64,000 nucleotides of DNA. It comes from Deltaproteobacteria bacterium (GTDB lineage: Bacteria; Myxococcota_A; Polyangia; Polyangiales; Houyiibacteriaceae). Below are positions 1 to 8,891 of the stretch, one piece after another. Both the position numbers and the translations under genes were made by a program. Where the stretch lies: contig JAEPMI010000001.1 of assembly GCA_017644045.1 (NCBI GenBank), positions 488,470 through 552,469 on the forward strand, in the 5' to 3' direction. Every line of letters begins with the position of its first letter. Position 1 is the stretch's first letter. The notes under the pieces were generated by a model. That model ran no database searches. It was not told the DNA's origin and worked only from the letters and a program-made list of their open reading frames with translations.

Positions 1-49
1 CGACAGGATCTAACACGGAATCGGGCCGGGGATTCCATCGGCGAGAGGC

Positions 50-859
50 TCAGGTCGCCAGGAGCCGGTCCAGGTGCAGCTTCTCCCAGAGCTCGGCCTC
101 CCGGTGGTAGGGGAAGACCTTCTCGAGCGCCCGGAACTGGGGCGTGTGGAAGACCACCTGATTGCCGCGCCGCTTGGGCGGCATGCAGTGGTGGAGCATC
201 TCGTGGAAGACCACGCTCTGGACGTAGAAGAGCGGGACCCACTCCTGGTCGAGCGCCCGGTGGATGCGGATGAGCTTGTCGTCCGGGATGTAGAGGCCGA
301 GCTGGATGGAGCGCCGACGACGACGGCGGCCACGACTGAGCCTCGGCCCCCAGGTGATCGCCACGCCGGTCATCGCGTCCGGGAAGTAGACCCGCTCGAG
401 CTCGTCGAAGATGTCTTCGAGGTCGTGGTGCGCGCCGCGAGTCCGGACGATGGGCCGACGCTTCGGCTTCCGCTGGGTCGGACGGATCGCTTCCTTCCGC
501 TCACGAAGGAAGTCACGGAGGGTGGCGCGCGCGCCGGGCACGCGGTGGATGGCCGCCGCCATCGCGTCGATCACGGCCGGTCCCGCGTCGAGGAAGACGT
601 GGTTGGCGCGCACGTGAAAGCGCCCTTCCCGCTTGCGCGCGGAGAACATCGCCGTGCGGTTGTCGGTGATGACGAGCCGCACCGGGGTCCCGAGACGCGC
701 ACCGAGCTCATCGGCGAGCGTTCGCGCCTGGCGCGGCTCGATCACCGGCGGGCGACGGGTCGGCGCGGCGACGCGCTCTGGCTCGTCGTCGTCCGGGATG
801 TCGACCGCGGGTGGCTCCGCATCGCCGAAGAAGAAGCCGAGCTGGTCGGGGTCGCCCAC
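50..859 (-). CDS. SprT-like zinc metalloprotease domain protein
   Basis: This 269-residue protein carries the SprT-type zinc site: HEMLHH at residues 219-224 supplies the two zinc histidines and the catalytic Glu, and a third His lies at 238 in a VVFHTPQF segment, the usual spacing for SprT/Spartan-like peptidases. The first 60 residues are acidic and Pro-rich. An Arg-rich run at about 177-183 could bind nucleic acid, though this is inferred. The protein has no signal peptide, so it is probably cytoplasmic. Family members cleave DNA-protein crosslinks or are of unknown function, and the substrate here cannot be read from sequence. It lies 33 bp downstream of the PLP enzyme gene on the same strand and may be co-transcribed with it. 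Confidence 0.8.
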   Translation of the reverse strand: MGDPDQLGFFFGDAEPPAVDIPDDDEPERVAAPTRRPPVIEPRQARTLADELGARLGTPVRLVITDNRTAMFSARKREGRFHVRANHVFLDAGPAVIDAMAAAIHRVPGARATLRDFLRERKEAIRPTQRKPKRRPIVRTRGAHHDLEDIFDELERVYFPDAMTGVAITWGPRLSRGRRRRRRSIQLGLYIPDDKLIRIHRALDQEWVPLFYVQSVVFHEMLHHCMPPKRRGNQVVFHTPQFRALEKVFPYHREAELWEKLHLDRLLAT

Positions 860-892
860 GCCCCACTGGGCTACGGAGTCGTGCGGATCCTG

Positions 893-2068
893 TCAAGAAG
901 CCGAGGCGCGCTCGAGCCAACGGCGCGCACGAGGAGCGCGCGCATCCGCGGCCGCCACCGAGGGCGGCAGGGGCGCGGTGGACTTCGTGGACCAGAAGAG
1001 CATCGGCCCCGGATCGTCCATGCGCATGCGGGCGACGAGGCCCGCCGCGCCCTTGGCGCTGTAGGTGGTGTCGAGCTCGAAACCCGCCGCCTCGCGAAAG
1101 GCCACGATCGCCCGCCGCCCTGCGTCGGTCGCGAGCCCGTATCCGGGACCGAGCTGCGATCCGTCGACCGCCAGAGTCGCGCCGAGACGGGCCCGCGAGA
1201 CCGCCGCCGAGGGATCACGCGTGAGCTCCGCGAGACGCTCGCCGGTGCGCACGGCCAAGCTCACGATGCGGGAGTGCGCCGTCACCGGCCACGGCGTCAC
1301 GCGCACCGCGTGGATCGTCGGCGGGTAGCGCCAGCCGAAGCCGCGCGCAGCGCAGAGGTGCGTCCCGAGGAGCAGGCCCGCGGTGGTGCAGGTGGAGCCG
1401 ACGGCGATCACGATCCGACGTGGCGCCGGCAGGTCACCGCGCTCGATCTGCTCGGCCAGCTCGAACGCCGCCGAGACGTAGCCGATCGCGCCGCGGGGCG
1501 TGGCGCCGCCGGGGACCATGACGAAGGGTCGCTCGCCACGGCGTTGGTGCACGTGCTCGGCCCACGCCATCCCGAAGGGCAAGGCCGACCAGTGGGGGAG
1601 CAGCATCGGTGAGGGGCGGCGACCGACGTCGGTGCCGACGAGCACCTCGAAGTTCTCCCGCGCGGCGGTCGAGATGTCCTGCGGCCAGAGCACGAGCCCC
1701 GGCTGCAACCCGACACGCGGTGCGTGGAGCAACATCGCCGTGCCGTGGTTCGTGCCGAACGCACCGGTCGAGTAGATGTGGGTCGCCCCCTCTTCGAGCG
1801 CCTGCGCGAAGAGCACCTCGAGGGTGCGCACCTTGTTGCCGCCATAGATGCGCGAGCTGAGGTCGTCGCGCTTCACGAAGGCGACCGAGCGGCTGTCGAG
1901 CGCGCGCGCGAGGCGGTCGAGCGGCTCGACCGGCGTCGGGAAGTCACCGAGCGCGACGAACGGAAGCTGAAGGGACGGGAACGCGTCGAAGATCGGCCGG
2001 TCACGCGTGACCAGTGAGGGCTCGAGCCCTGGAGCCGCAGCGGGCCCCGGTGTGTCGGCGGATTCCAT
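893..2068 (-). CDS. D-cysteine desulfhydrase / ACC deaminase family PLP enzyme
   Basis: This 391-residue PLP enzyme of fold type II has the family N-terminal core. The segment RDDLSSRIYGGNKVRTLE at about 67-84 contains the Schiff-base lysine, K79 in GGNK. STGAFGTNHG follows, and a Gly-rich phosphate-binding region (AVGSTCTTAGLLLG) comes later. Family members deaminate 1-aminocyclopropane-1-carboxylate or release H2S from D-cysteine. Sequence reading alone does not separate the two, but D-cysteine desulfhydrase-like is the safer call. The frame is open further upstream, but the ATG at 2068 is chosen because anything longer would overlap the divergent transporter gene that starts at 2106. The 37-bp gap between the two starts should hold both promoters. 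Confidence 0.8.
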   Translation of the reverse strand: MESADTPGPAAAPGLEPSLVTRDRPIFDAFPSLQLPFVALGDFPTPVEPLDRLARALDSRSVAFVKRDDLSSRIYGGNKVRTLEVLFAQALEEGATHIYSTGAFGTNHGTAMLLHAPRVGLQPGLVLWPQDISTAARENFEVLVGTDVGRRPSPMLLPHWSALPFGMAWAEHVHQRRGERPFVMVPGGATPRGAIGYVSAAFELAEQIERGDLPAPRRIVIAVGSTCTTAGLLLGTHLCAARGFGWRYPPTIHAVRVTPWPVTAHSRIVSLAVRTGERLAELTRDPSAAVSRARLGATLAVDGSQLGPGYGLATDAGRRAIVAFREAAGFELDTTYSAKGAAGLVARMRMDDPGPMLFWSTKSTAPLPPSVAAADARAPRARRWLERASAS

Positions 2069-2105
2069 CGACGACGGATGAGGTACCACGTATGGTCGCC
2101 CAGCC

Positions 2106-3050
2106 TTGCATCCGATCGTCGCTGCGCTTTCGATGGCCGCCTTCCAGGAATTCGCCGAGGCGGTGCTCGTGCCCATCCAGCTCTTCCTCGCGATGCTGGG
2201 CATGGGCGCCACGCTGACGGTCGGTGACTTCCTGAAGGTCTTCGCCCAGCCGCGCGGCTTGGCGGTCGGCCTCGGCATGCAGTGGCTCGTGGTGCCGGCG
2301 CTCGCCGCGGGCTTCATCGCCATCTTCTCGCTCTCGCCGGGTTGGGCGGTGGGGCTCGTGTTGGTCGCGGCCGTTCCGGGGGGCGCGACCAGCAACCTCT
2401 TCACCTTCCTCGGCCGCGGGAACGTCCCGCTCTCCATCGCGGTCACCACGGTGACCACCCTGGCCTGCATCGGCGTGATCCCGCTGGTGCTGCGGATCCT
2501 CGCGGCGCCCTACCTGCCGGAGGGCTTCGAGTTCCCGACGCTGCGCATCCTCCGCGACATCGCGCTCTACCTGCTCCTGCCGCTCGCGCTCGGCATGGTC
2601 ATTCGCCGCTTCTGGGCGAGCCGCTCGGAGGCGTTCAGCAAGTGGTCCATTCGCGGCAGCGTGCTCTGCATCCTGATCATCGCGGCCAGCTCGCTCGGCA
2701 GCGGACGCATCCAGCTCCAGGAGTACGGCTGGGGGCCGCCGCTGGTCGTCGTGGGGTTCCTGCTCACGCTGACCGTCGTCGCGCCGCTGCTGGTGCGGCT
2801 CGTCGGCCACGACGACGCCGACGCCACCGCCATCGGCATCGAGGCGGTCGTGCGGAACGTGGGCATCGGGCTGCTCCTGCTCCGCTTCTTCTTCCCGGAT
2901 GAGCCCGACGCGAACGGGCACATTCTCTTCACCTGCCTCTTCTACTCCGGCGCGAGCGGCGCCTTTGCGCTGCCGATCCTCTTCCGCGGGAGGGCGATCG
3001 CAAAGGCTCAGGCCGTGGCAGAGGACTCGGCGTCCGGGTCGACCACGTGA
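2106..3050 (+). CDS. BASS-family (bile acid:sodium symporter-like) transporter
   Basis: This integral inner-membrane protein of 314 residues is almost entirely hydrophobic, with about 8-10 membrane segments. It has the BASS-family signature VAAVPGGATSNLFTFLGRGN at about 94-113, with the conserved PGG..SN pair that contributes to sodium binding in characterised members. The family moves bile acids, pantoate, pyruvate and other organic anions with sodium, and the substrate is not predictable here. An in-frame ATG at 2133 is an alternative start. The gene is divergent from the PLP enzyme gene. Its last 43 bp overlap the 3' end of the convergent MutS-like gene, so no separate terminator fits between them. 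Confidence 0.85.
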   Translation: MHPIVAALSMAAFQEFAEAVLVPIQLFLAMLGMGATLTVGDFLKVFAQPRGLAVGLGMQWLVVPALAAGFIAIFSLSPGWAVGLVLVAAVPGGATSNLFTFLGRGNVPLSIAVTTVTTLACIGVIPLVLRILAAPYLPEGFEFPTLRILRDIALYLLLPLALGMVIRRFWASRSEAFSKWSIRGSVLCILIIAASSLGSGRIQLQEYGWGPPLVVVGFLLTLTVVAPLLVRLVGHDDADATAIGIEAVVRNVGIGLLLLRFFFPDEPDANGHILFTCLFYSGASGAFALPILFRGRAIAKAQAVAEDSASGSTT

Positions 3051-4876
3051 TCGTCCACGTCGACCTCCACGCCCGCCATCTGCAGTAGCCGCAGCGCGTT
3101 GCTGGTCCGCACCACGCCCTGGCGGAGCCGGTAGTCGAAGAGCATCTCGCCGCCCTTCATCACGTCGGTGAAGTGCACGTTCTGGATGCGGCCCGGGTAG
3201 TCGTCCTCGAGGTGGGCGAGCGCCACGTCGTGGGTGGCCGCGAGCCCGCTCGCGCCCCGGTCGAGCAGATGCTGGAGCACGGCCCGCGCGCCGATGTGCC
3301 GTGCGCGGGCGTTGGTGCCGCGGAGCAGCTCGTCGAGGAGGAAGAAGATGGGCGGCTCCGCGTCTGCCTCGCCGACGACCGTCCGCAGCTTGGTGAGCTC
3401 GGCGTGGAAGTAGCTCGCGCCGCGCTGGAGCGAGTCGTCGATGCGCATGCTCGCGCGCAGCCGCACCGGCGAGAGGACGAAGCGCTCGGCGACGACCGGT
3501 CCGCCGGCGAGCGCCAGCGCGATGTTCAGCCCGACCGAGCGGAGCAGCGTGGACTTGCCCGCCATGTTCGAGCCCGTGACGATCAGCGCGCTCGAGGTCT
3601 CGGGGAACGATACGTCGTTGGCGACGCGGGCCTCGGGCGCGAGCAGCGGGTGCGCGAGCCCTTCGGCGGTGAGCGGGGTCGGCTCCTCGCGGACCTCCGG
3701 GAAGGTCGCGCTCGGATCGATCGCCGCGAGGGTCGCGAGGCTGCTCATCGCCTCGAGATCGCCGAGCGCGTCGAAGGCGCCCTCGAGACCGGCGCCGACC
3801 TCACGGTTCCAGCGCTCCAGCCGGTAGAGCACGTGGAGGTCGTAGCAGGTCGCGATGTTCACGAAGAAGTGGAGCGGGAACTGCGTGTAGAACTCCGCGA
3901 AGCCGGCCCATCGGTCCAGGCGCGCCATGTACTGACGCGGTCGCTGACCGCCGATGCGCAACCGCTCCTGGAGCGCCTTCAGGGTGGCCGCTTCGAGCGC
4001 CTCCTCGTCGGCGAGGACCAGCATCTTCTGGATCGCCTCGACGTAGCCGCGGCGCGCGGCGACGAGCTGGAAGACGTCGATGGCGCGACCGGCCATACCG
4101 AGCGCGAGCACCGTCTGGACGCCGAGCACCACCAGCCAGACCCAGCCAGGGATCAGCCCGAGCGCACCCACGACGAGGGTCGCCAAGACGGCGACCGGGA
4201 GCAGGTGGATCACCGCGACCAGCGCGCCGCCCACGATGGGCTGGCGGCGGGTGAACTTCAGGAAGGGCGCGGGGTCGAGCTTTCCGCGACCGTGGGCGCG
4301 AGCGCCGAAGGCCTCGAGGGACTCGCGGAACTCGAGGTTGTCCGCGAGCTCCGCGCTCGCCTTCTGCCGGGCCGCGATGGTCTCGCGATCGACCGGCTCG
4401 CTCAGCAGTGCGACCAGGGCGCGCTCGCCGATCACGGTGCGGCTCACGTCGATCCGCTGGACCAGCGAGCCGGCCCCGGTGAGGTCGATGTCGGCGGCGT
4501 AGGGATGGTCGGGCGCGGCGCGGGTCTCCGGGACCGGGAGCTCGAGGAAGCGGGCACCCGCGCGCAGCCGATGGCGGGCGTGAACGTCGGCACGGGCGCG
4601 CGCCTCGTCGCGGGCCGCCTCGGTCTTCGCGTGGAGAATCACGAGCACGAAGAAGACGACGACGGCGGCGATGCCGCCACCGATCATGATCGGGTCGCCG
4701 GCGCTCCACCCAGCGCCGCCGAGGACCAACGCGACCAGGAAGAGCAGCAGCCGCCCGAGGCTCAGGCGAGTCGCCCGCGCGTCGAGATCGTCCGCGACGG
4801 CGCCGTGCTCACGCTCGCGCCGTTCGTGGAGCTGCGTGATCGCCTCGCTTGTGGCCGGGCTCTCGGTGTCGCTCAC
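3008..4876 (-). CDS. Membrane-anchored MutS-like ATPase
   Basis: This 622-residue protein has a C-terminal MutS ATPase domain: Walker A in VTGSNMAGKSTLL at about 431-443, Walker B in IFFLLDEL near 505-512, and the signature GTN.....G followed by the His-switch AATHD. It lacks the mismatch-recognition domain of canonical MutS (about 850 residues). Instead it has two hydrophobic helices near residues 40-85 and another pair near 216-265, which predicts an inner-membrane protein with the ATPase in the cytoplasm. Proteins of this layout occur in several phyla and are usually only annotated as MutS domain V-containing, and their role in mismatch repair is unproven. The 3' end overlaps the convergent transporter by 43 bp. 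Confidence 0.8.
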   Translation of the reverse strand: MSDTESPATSEAITQLHERREREHGAVADDLDARATRLSLGRLLLFLVALVLGGAGWSAGDPIMIGGGIAAVVVFFVLVILHAKTEAARDEARARADVHARHRLRAGARFLELPVPETRAAPDHPYAADIDLTGAGSLVQRIDVSRTVIGERALVALLSEPVDRETIAARQKASAELADNLEFRESLEAFGARAHGRGKLDPAPFLKFTRRQPIVGGALVAVIHLLPVAVLATLVVGALGLIPGWVWLVVLGVQTVLALGMAGRAIDVFQLVAARRGYVEAIQKMLVLADEEALEAATLKALQERLRIGGQRPRQYMARLDRWAGFAEFYTQFPLHFFVNIATCYDLHVLYRLERWNREVGAGLEGAFDALGDLEAMSSLATLAAIDPSATFPEVREEPTPLTAEGLAHPLLAPEARVANDVSFPETSSALIVTGSNMAGKSTLLRSVGLNIALALAGGPVVAERFVLSPVRLRASMRIDDSLQRGASYFHAELTKLRTVVGEADAEPPIFFLLDELLRGTNARARHIGARAVLQHLLDRGASGLAATHDVALAHLEDDYPGRIQNVHFTDVMKGGEMLFDYRLRQGVVRTSNALRLLQMAGVEVDVDDHVVDPDAESSATA

Positions 4877-4913
4877 CCGGGGAAGCTACGCGGGGCGCAG
4901 CCTGGGAGCAACG

Positions 4914-5489
4914 TCAGTTGTGGCGGTTGCCGTGGCCGTGACCGTGGCAGGACCACATGCCGCGGTTGCCTACCAGATCGAAGCTCCAACCCGCGGTGAG
5001 CATGAAGGTGTGCTCCACGCCGCGGGTGGCGAGCGCATCGCCCTGGTCCGGCTGCCGGTTGTCGACCGGTATGGTCAGACGATAGCCGATGCCCATCGGG
5101 CCCCAGTTGTAGCGCTTGCCGATGGTCACGGCGGTCATCGCGGCGAAGTCGTCGCTCATCGTTCGGTGCTCGGCGCCCACCTCGAGCGCCATGCCGCCGT
5201 AGCCGAGGAGCAGGCCGCCGTTGACGCGCCAGGCGCCCTCGATCTCGTAGCGGGTCTCGGCGAACGAGCCCCAGTTCCAATCGCTCGACCCGGGAAAGTG
5301 GCGGAGCTCGAGCCCCGCGCCGATGCCCCAGATCCGCCCGTCGTTCGGGGTGAACGACTGGATCAGGCTCGTGCGGAGCTGCACCGCCGGCCCGCGTGCC
5401 TCGGCGGTCCCGGCGTCGTTGGCGGAGGCGGTCGAAACGGTCGCACCGAGGACCAGCGCGAGGGCGGCGAGGAGGGAGGGCAGTCGCAT
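4914..5489 (-). CDS. Exported beta-barrel-like protein with His-rich tail
   Basis: This 191-residue protein starts with a clear Sec signal peptide (MRLPSLLAALALVLGATVSTASA). The start is fixed by this signal: longer reading runs into non-hydrophobic sequence. The mature part alternates hydrophobic and polar residues with many Gly/Tyr/Trp (for example GGLLLGYGGMALEVGAEHRT), which is typical of small outer-membrane beta barrels. The C-terminal CHGHGHGNRHN clusters four His with a Cys and could bind metal. That tail is unusual because most barrels end in an aromatic residue, so insertion by the BAM machinery in the usual way is uncertain. It lies 37 bp downstream of the MutS-like gene's start, on the same strand. 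Its function is unknown. Confidence 0.6.
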   Translation of the reverse strand: MRLPSLLAALALVLGATVSTASANDAGTAEARGPAVQLRTSLIQSFTPNDGRIWGIGAGLELRHFPGSSDWNWGSFAETRYEIEGAWRVNGGLLLGYGGMALEVGAEHRTMSDDFAAMTAVTIGKRYNWGPMGIGYRLTIPVDNRQPDQGDALATRGVEHTFMLTAGWSFDLVGNRGMWSCHGHGHGNRHN

Positions 5490-5592
5490 GGACACAATCT
5501 TGGGGGCACGCGGAGGGCGCGTCCAGAGCCGTGCGGGGAAGCTCACGGGAGACGTCATCGACCCACGGCCGCCGCTCGGATAGGCTGGCCGC

Positions 5593-6789
5593 ATGAGCGA
5601 GGCCGCCCAGGAGTCGTCCGCCGCCCCCGTCGAGGGACGAGGCGACGGAACCCAGAGCGGCGTCGAGGCCGGCTCCACGGTCGATCAGCACGGGCGCTAC
5701 CGCATCGTCGAGCGCGAAGGACGCCGCTTCATCCGCTCGGGGAACGCGCCGAACATCGAGCTCCACGTCGAGCGAGGCCTCGCCGTGGACGCGAGCGGGC
5801 GGAAGAAGTTCGGCGCGCAGGCGGTCTTCCTCGACGGCGTCTACACGGGCGCGCCCTTCTGCGACAACGAGGCTCGGCAGTACTCGCTGGACCATCACGC
5901 CGGCTGCGTGCGGACCTTCACCCTCGCGACCTGCGAGCAAGCGGTGGTCATGCTGCTCCAGGGGCTGCCGCTCTCCACTGGGAGCTGGACGCTCTGGGTC
6001 AACGACCCGGACCTCGACTCCATGCTGGCGGCGTGGGTGCTCATGAACCACGTCGAGCTCCTTCGGGACGACCGCGCGCTACTGAAGCACGCGATGCCGG
6101 CGATTCGATTGGAGGGCGTGATCGACGGTCATGGAACCGACCGCGAGATCCTGACCGGGATGCCCCAGGACGCGCTCGAAGCCGCGCGCGAGCAGGTCGA
6201 CCGGCTGATGGAGCCGGAGCTGGACATCAAGGGTTCCGGCGGCTGGGGCAAGCTCGACTTCATCCACTACGCCTGTGAGCACCTCGAGCGCCTCGACGGT
6301 GAGCTCCTCCCCCACGGCGAAGTCGACGCGCTCATGGAGATCGAGGAGCTCGGCCGGGCCACGCTCGTCAACGATCGCATCGCGGTGCTGCTCTCCTCCA
6401 CGCTCGGCATCTACGCGGTCGAGGAACGCCTCAAGGAACGCTACGGCGCGTCGCTCGGCGTGATCGTCCTGAAGACCGGCGCGGAGCGGTACACCCTTCG
6501 ACTGGTGGACCAGTTCCTGCCGAAGAACCTCGAAGCGGTCTACGCGGCGCTCAACCGCACCGATCCGCGCGCCCAGAAGAAGGGCAAGAACCCCAACGTC
6601 TGGGGCGGCTCGACCGACATCGGCGGCTCCCCCCGCGGCACCGGCACCGGCCTCGAAGGCCAGGCGATCCTCGACGTGGTCGCGAGCGTGTTGGGCCCGC
6701 ACGTCCCGTGGTGGCGTCGGCTCTGGCGCTCGTTCCTCGCGCTCCTCCGACCGAGCAAACCGCGGCTCCCGCCTCCCTCGAGCGGATGA
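5593..6789 (+). CDS. Uncharacterised DHH-phosphoesterase-like protein
   Basis: This 398-residue protein has no signal peptide. Three short motifs resemble the DHH/DHHA1 phosphoesterase superfamily: SLDHHAG at 98-104, NDPDLDSMLAAWVLM at 137-151 (like the metal-binding D.D.D.S..A motif) and VIDGHG at 176-181. Near the C terminus GGSTDIGGSPRGTGTGL resembles the Gly-rich DHHA1 substrate loop. The order is odd, because in classical members the Asp-rich motif precedes DHH. The last 30 residues are basic, aromatic and hydrophobic (WWRRLWRSFLALLR) and could touch membranes. Superfamily assignment is inference, and phosphodiesterase or pyrophosphatase activity would be the guess. The stop codon overlaps the start of the lipoprotein gene by 4 bp, so the two are translationally coupled. 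Confidence 0.6.
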   Translation: MSEAAQESSAAPVEGRGDGTQSGVEAGSTVDQHGRYRIVEREGRRFIRSGNAPNIELHVERGLAVDASGRKKFGAQAVFLDGVYTGAPFCDNEARQYSLDHHAGCVRTFTLATCEQAVVMLLQGLPLSTGSWTLWVNDPDLDSMLAAWVLMNHVELLRDDRALLKHAMPAIRLEGVIDGHGTDREILTGMPQDALEAAREQVDRLMEPELDIKGSGGWGKLDFIHYACEHLERLDGELLPHGEVDALMEIEELGRATLVNDRIAVLLSSTLGIYAVEERLKERYGASLGVIVLKTGAERYTLRLVDQFLPKNLEAVYAALNRTDPRAQKKGKNPNVWGGSTDIGGSPRGTGTGLEGQAILDVVASVLGPHVPWWRRLWRSFLALLRPSKPRLPPPSSG

Positions 6790-7955
6790 GCCGACGCGCC
6801 TGGCTGCTGGCCGCGCTGATGGCGACCACGGTCGCCGGCTGTCGCTGGAAGGCGGAGCGCGCGTGGGCGTGCCGCGATGGACTGGAGGTCGACGAGGTCG
6901 CAGACGTGCCGGGCAACTGGCAGTGGCGACCGATCGCCGCGCTGCCGGAGCTCTCCGACGGAAGTCGCTACGAGGCGTCTACGGCGGAGTGGCAGTACCA
7001 CCACTTCGCGGGCGCCCCGCCACGGGTGACGGTGCGGCGGATGGCGTCCGATGGACGGGAGCTCGCGAGCGGCGCGACCCACCTGCACGACTTCGGTCGG
7101 GTGGTCGGTTGGCGTCTGGACGGAGACGAGCTCTGGCTCCGGGCGGAGTCTCGGAGTGGCGGAGAGTTTCGTCGCTTCGCGCCCCGTGGGCGCTGTCGCT
7201 TCGACCGGCCGGGCCGCTGCGATCCCCGCGAGCGCGCCCTGGCCGGCGACGCGGGACGACGACCATCCGAGGGCCGGAACGCGACGATGGACGTTCCACC
7301 GGAGCTCGGCCCGGAGCTCCCACCGGCCAGCGAGCTCGGAGTCGAGGGCGTGGTGTGCGCGGCCGCTGAGACGCCCGCCGGAGGGCACTGGCTGGTCACC
7401 GCCACGTACACCGACATCTACCTCTATCGAGGGGAAGGCGGTCGGATCGAGCCTCTGAGCAGCTTCGACGCGGACTACGTGGCCCGTTGCAGGGTTCACT
7501 TCGGCGGCGGATTTGCGACGCTGGTCACGCTCGTCGAGCGTGGGGGGACGTCGATCGGGCCTCTCGGCGTGGTCGAGGCGCACACCATCGACGTCTCGAC
7601 CGGCGAGCGCATCGCGCGCCACTCGACCGGGGCGATCGCTCGCGAGGACCTGTGGTCGATGGTCGACTCCGAGGGCGTTCACCACATCGTGTGGACCGAC
7701 TTCAGCACCTATCACTACAACGTCTGGCGCATCGAAGATCCCCATCGACCGGACCCACCGCGGCATCTGTTCACGAAGTATTTCGTCGCCGGTGCGCGGC
7801 TCGAGAAGCGCGACGGCGACGTCCTGCTCTTCTGGTGGGGCAGAGGTGCTGACGCCGCCGAAGGCGAGGTGCCGCTCTGTCACGGCGCCGACGACCCGCA
7901 GCCGGTGAAGAGCACGATGTCGCCCGCGCTCGGGATGACCTTCATCGGCGGATGA
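6786..7955 (+). CDS. Uncharacterised lipoprotein
   Basis: This 389-residue protein begins with a lipoprotein signal, MSRRAWLLAALMATTVAGC, whose lipobox Cys is residue 19. The start at 6786 is chosen because it gives this signal and overlaps the upstream stop as ATGA, a common operon arrangement in this window. The mature part is rich in Trp and charged residues and has repeated strand-like segments (HLHDFGRVVGWRLDGDELWLR; HHIVWTDFSTYHYNVWRI), suggesting a beta-propeller or beta-sandwich, but I recognise no family. It probably sits in the outer or inner membrane facing the periplasm, and the partner cytoplasmic DHH-like protein is in the same operon. A hairpin terminator follows directly. Confidence 0.7.
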   Translation: MSRRAWLLAALMATTVAGCRWKAERAWACRDGLEVDEVADVPGNWQWRPIAALPELSDGSRYEASTAEWQYHHFAGAPPRVTVRRMASDGRELASGATHLHDFGRVVGWRLDGDELWLRAESRSGGEFRRFAPRGRCRFDRPGRCDPRERALAGDAGRRPSEGRNATMDVPPELGPELPPASELGVEGVVCAAAETPAGGHWLVTATYTDIYLYRGEGGRIEPLSSFDADYVARCRVHFGGGFATLVTLVERGGTSIGPLGVVEAHTIDVSTGERIARHSTGAIAREDLWSMVDSEGVHHIVWTDFSTYHYNVWRIEDPHRPDPPRHLFTKYFVAGARLEKRDGDVLLFWWGRGADAAEGEVPLCHGADDPQPVKSTMSPALGMTFIGG

Positions 7956-7987
7956 GCCCGCCCGCTCGCGCTCGGGCTCATTTGTTG
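7952..7987 (+). terminator. Hairpin terminator after the lipoprotein gene
   Basis: Positions 7952-7960 (ATGAGCCCG) and 7973-7981 (CGGGCTCAT) form a perfect 9-bp stem with a 12-nt loop, followed by a short T-rich stretch (TTGTTG). The left arm contains the TGA stop codon of the lipoprotein gene. The position and stem strength suit an intrinsic terminator, though the T tract is short. Confidence 0.6.
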
Positions 7988-7999
7988 TAGAGCACTCCC

Positions 8000-8881
8000 A
8001 TGAACGTCTTGGTCACCGGAGGGAGCGGCGGCATCGGCCTCGAGACCGCTCTCGGGATCGCTCGAAAGACCGCTGCGAACGTGTGGGTCACCGGCCGGAA
8101 CGAGGGTCGACTCGAGGACGCGGTGCGCGCGCTGAAGGCCGCGGGCGCGAGTGACGCCAGGGCCTTTCGGGCCGACTTCTCGTCGCTCGACGACGTACGG
8201 CGGCTCGCCAATGAGGTGAGCGCGGCCGCCGAGGGCGGCCTCGACGTGCTGGTGAACAACGCGGGGCTCTGGCACCAGGAGCGGCAGGAGTCCGCCGATG
8301 GCTTCGAGGACACCTTCGCGGTGAATCACCTCGCTCCATTCCTGCTGACGCTGCTGCTGACGCCGCGCTTGATGGAAGCCGGCTCGCCCGGGCGCGCCGC
8401 GCGGGTGGTGAACGTGTCGTCGCGGCTGCACGAGCGGCCCAGCGCGCTCCGCCTCGAGGAGCTGGTCGGCCAGGAGCCGAGCTACGTGGGCCTCTCGGTC
8501 TACGCGCGCACCAAGCTCTGCAACGTGCTCTTCAGCAACGAGCTCGCCCGCCGCCTCGAAGGTCGGGGCGTGGTCTCCAACGCACTCCACCCCGGCTCGG
8601 TGCAGACCGACGTCACCCGCGACAGCTTCCTGTTGAGCATCGGCATCCGAATCGCCGCGCCCTTCCTCAAGACCGCCGCCGAGGGTGCGCTGACCTCGAT
8701 CCGCCTGGCGACCGACCCCGCGCTCGAGGGCGTGACCGGCGGCTACTTCTCCGACGAAGCCCAGCTCCCGCCCAGCGAGGCCGCGCTCGACACGGGTGCC
8801 GCCAAAGAGCTCTGGGACCGGAGCCTCGAGTGGACCGGGCTCGACGCCGGTTCGCTGGCGGGCCCCCTCCGAGCGGCGTAG
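8000..8881 (+). CDS. Short-chain dehydrogenase/reductase (SDR)
   Basis: This classical-fold SDR of 293 residues has the NAD(P)-binding TGGSGGIG at 6-13, NNAG at 86-89 and the catalytic Ser-Tyr-Lys set with YARTK at 168-172. The Arg-containing TGR at 31-33 suggests NADP preference. The overall pattern (NVSSRLHERP, ALHPGSVQTDV) resembles the retinol-dehydrogenase/WW-oxidoreductase group that reduces or oxidises lipophilic alcohols or ketones, but the substrate is unknown. It follows a terminator hairpin, so it should have its own promoter in the short gap. The flavin reductase gene begins 10 bp after its stop, which suggests a two-gene operon. Confidence 0.9.
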   Translation: MNVLVTGGSGGIGLETALGIARKTAANVWVTGRNEGRLEDAVRALKAAGASDARAFRADFSSLDDVRRLANEVSAAAEGGLDVLVNNAGLWHQERQESADGFEDTFAVNHLAPFLLTLLLTPRLMEAGSPGRAARVVNVSSRLHERPSALRLEELVGQEPSYVGLSVYARTKLCNVLFSNELARRLEGRGVVSNALHPGSVQTDVTRDSFLLSIGIRIAAPFLKTAAEGALTSIRLATDPALEGVTGGYFSDEAQLPPSEAALDTGAAKELWDRSLEWTGLDAGSLAGPLRAA

Positions 8882-8891
8882 GGTCCCGGCC

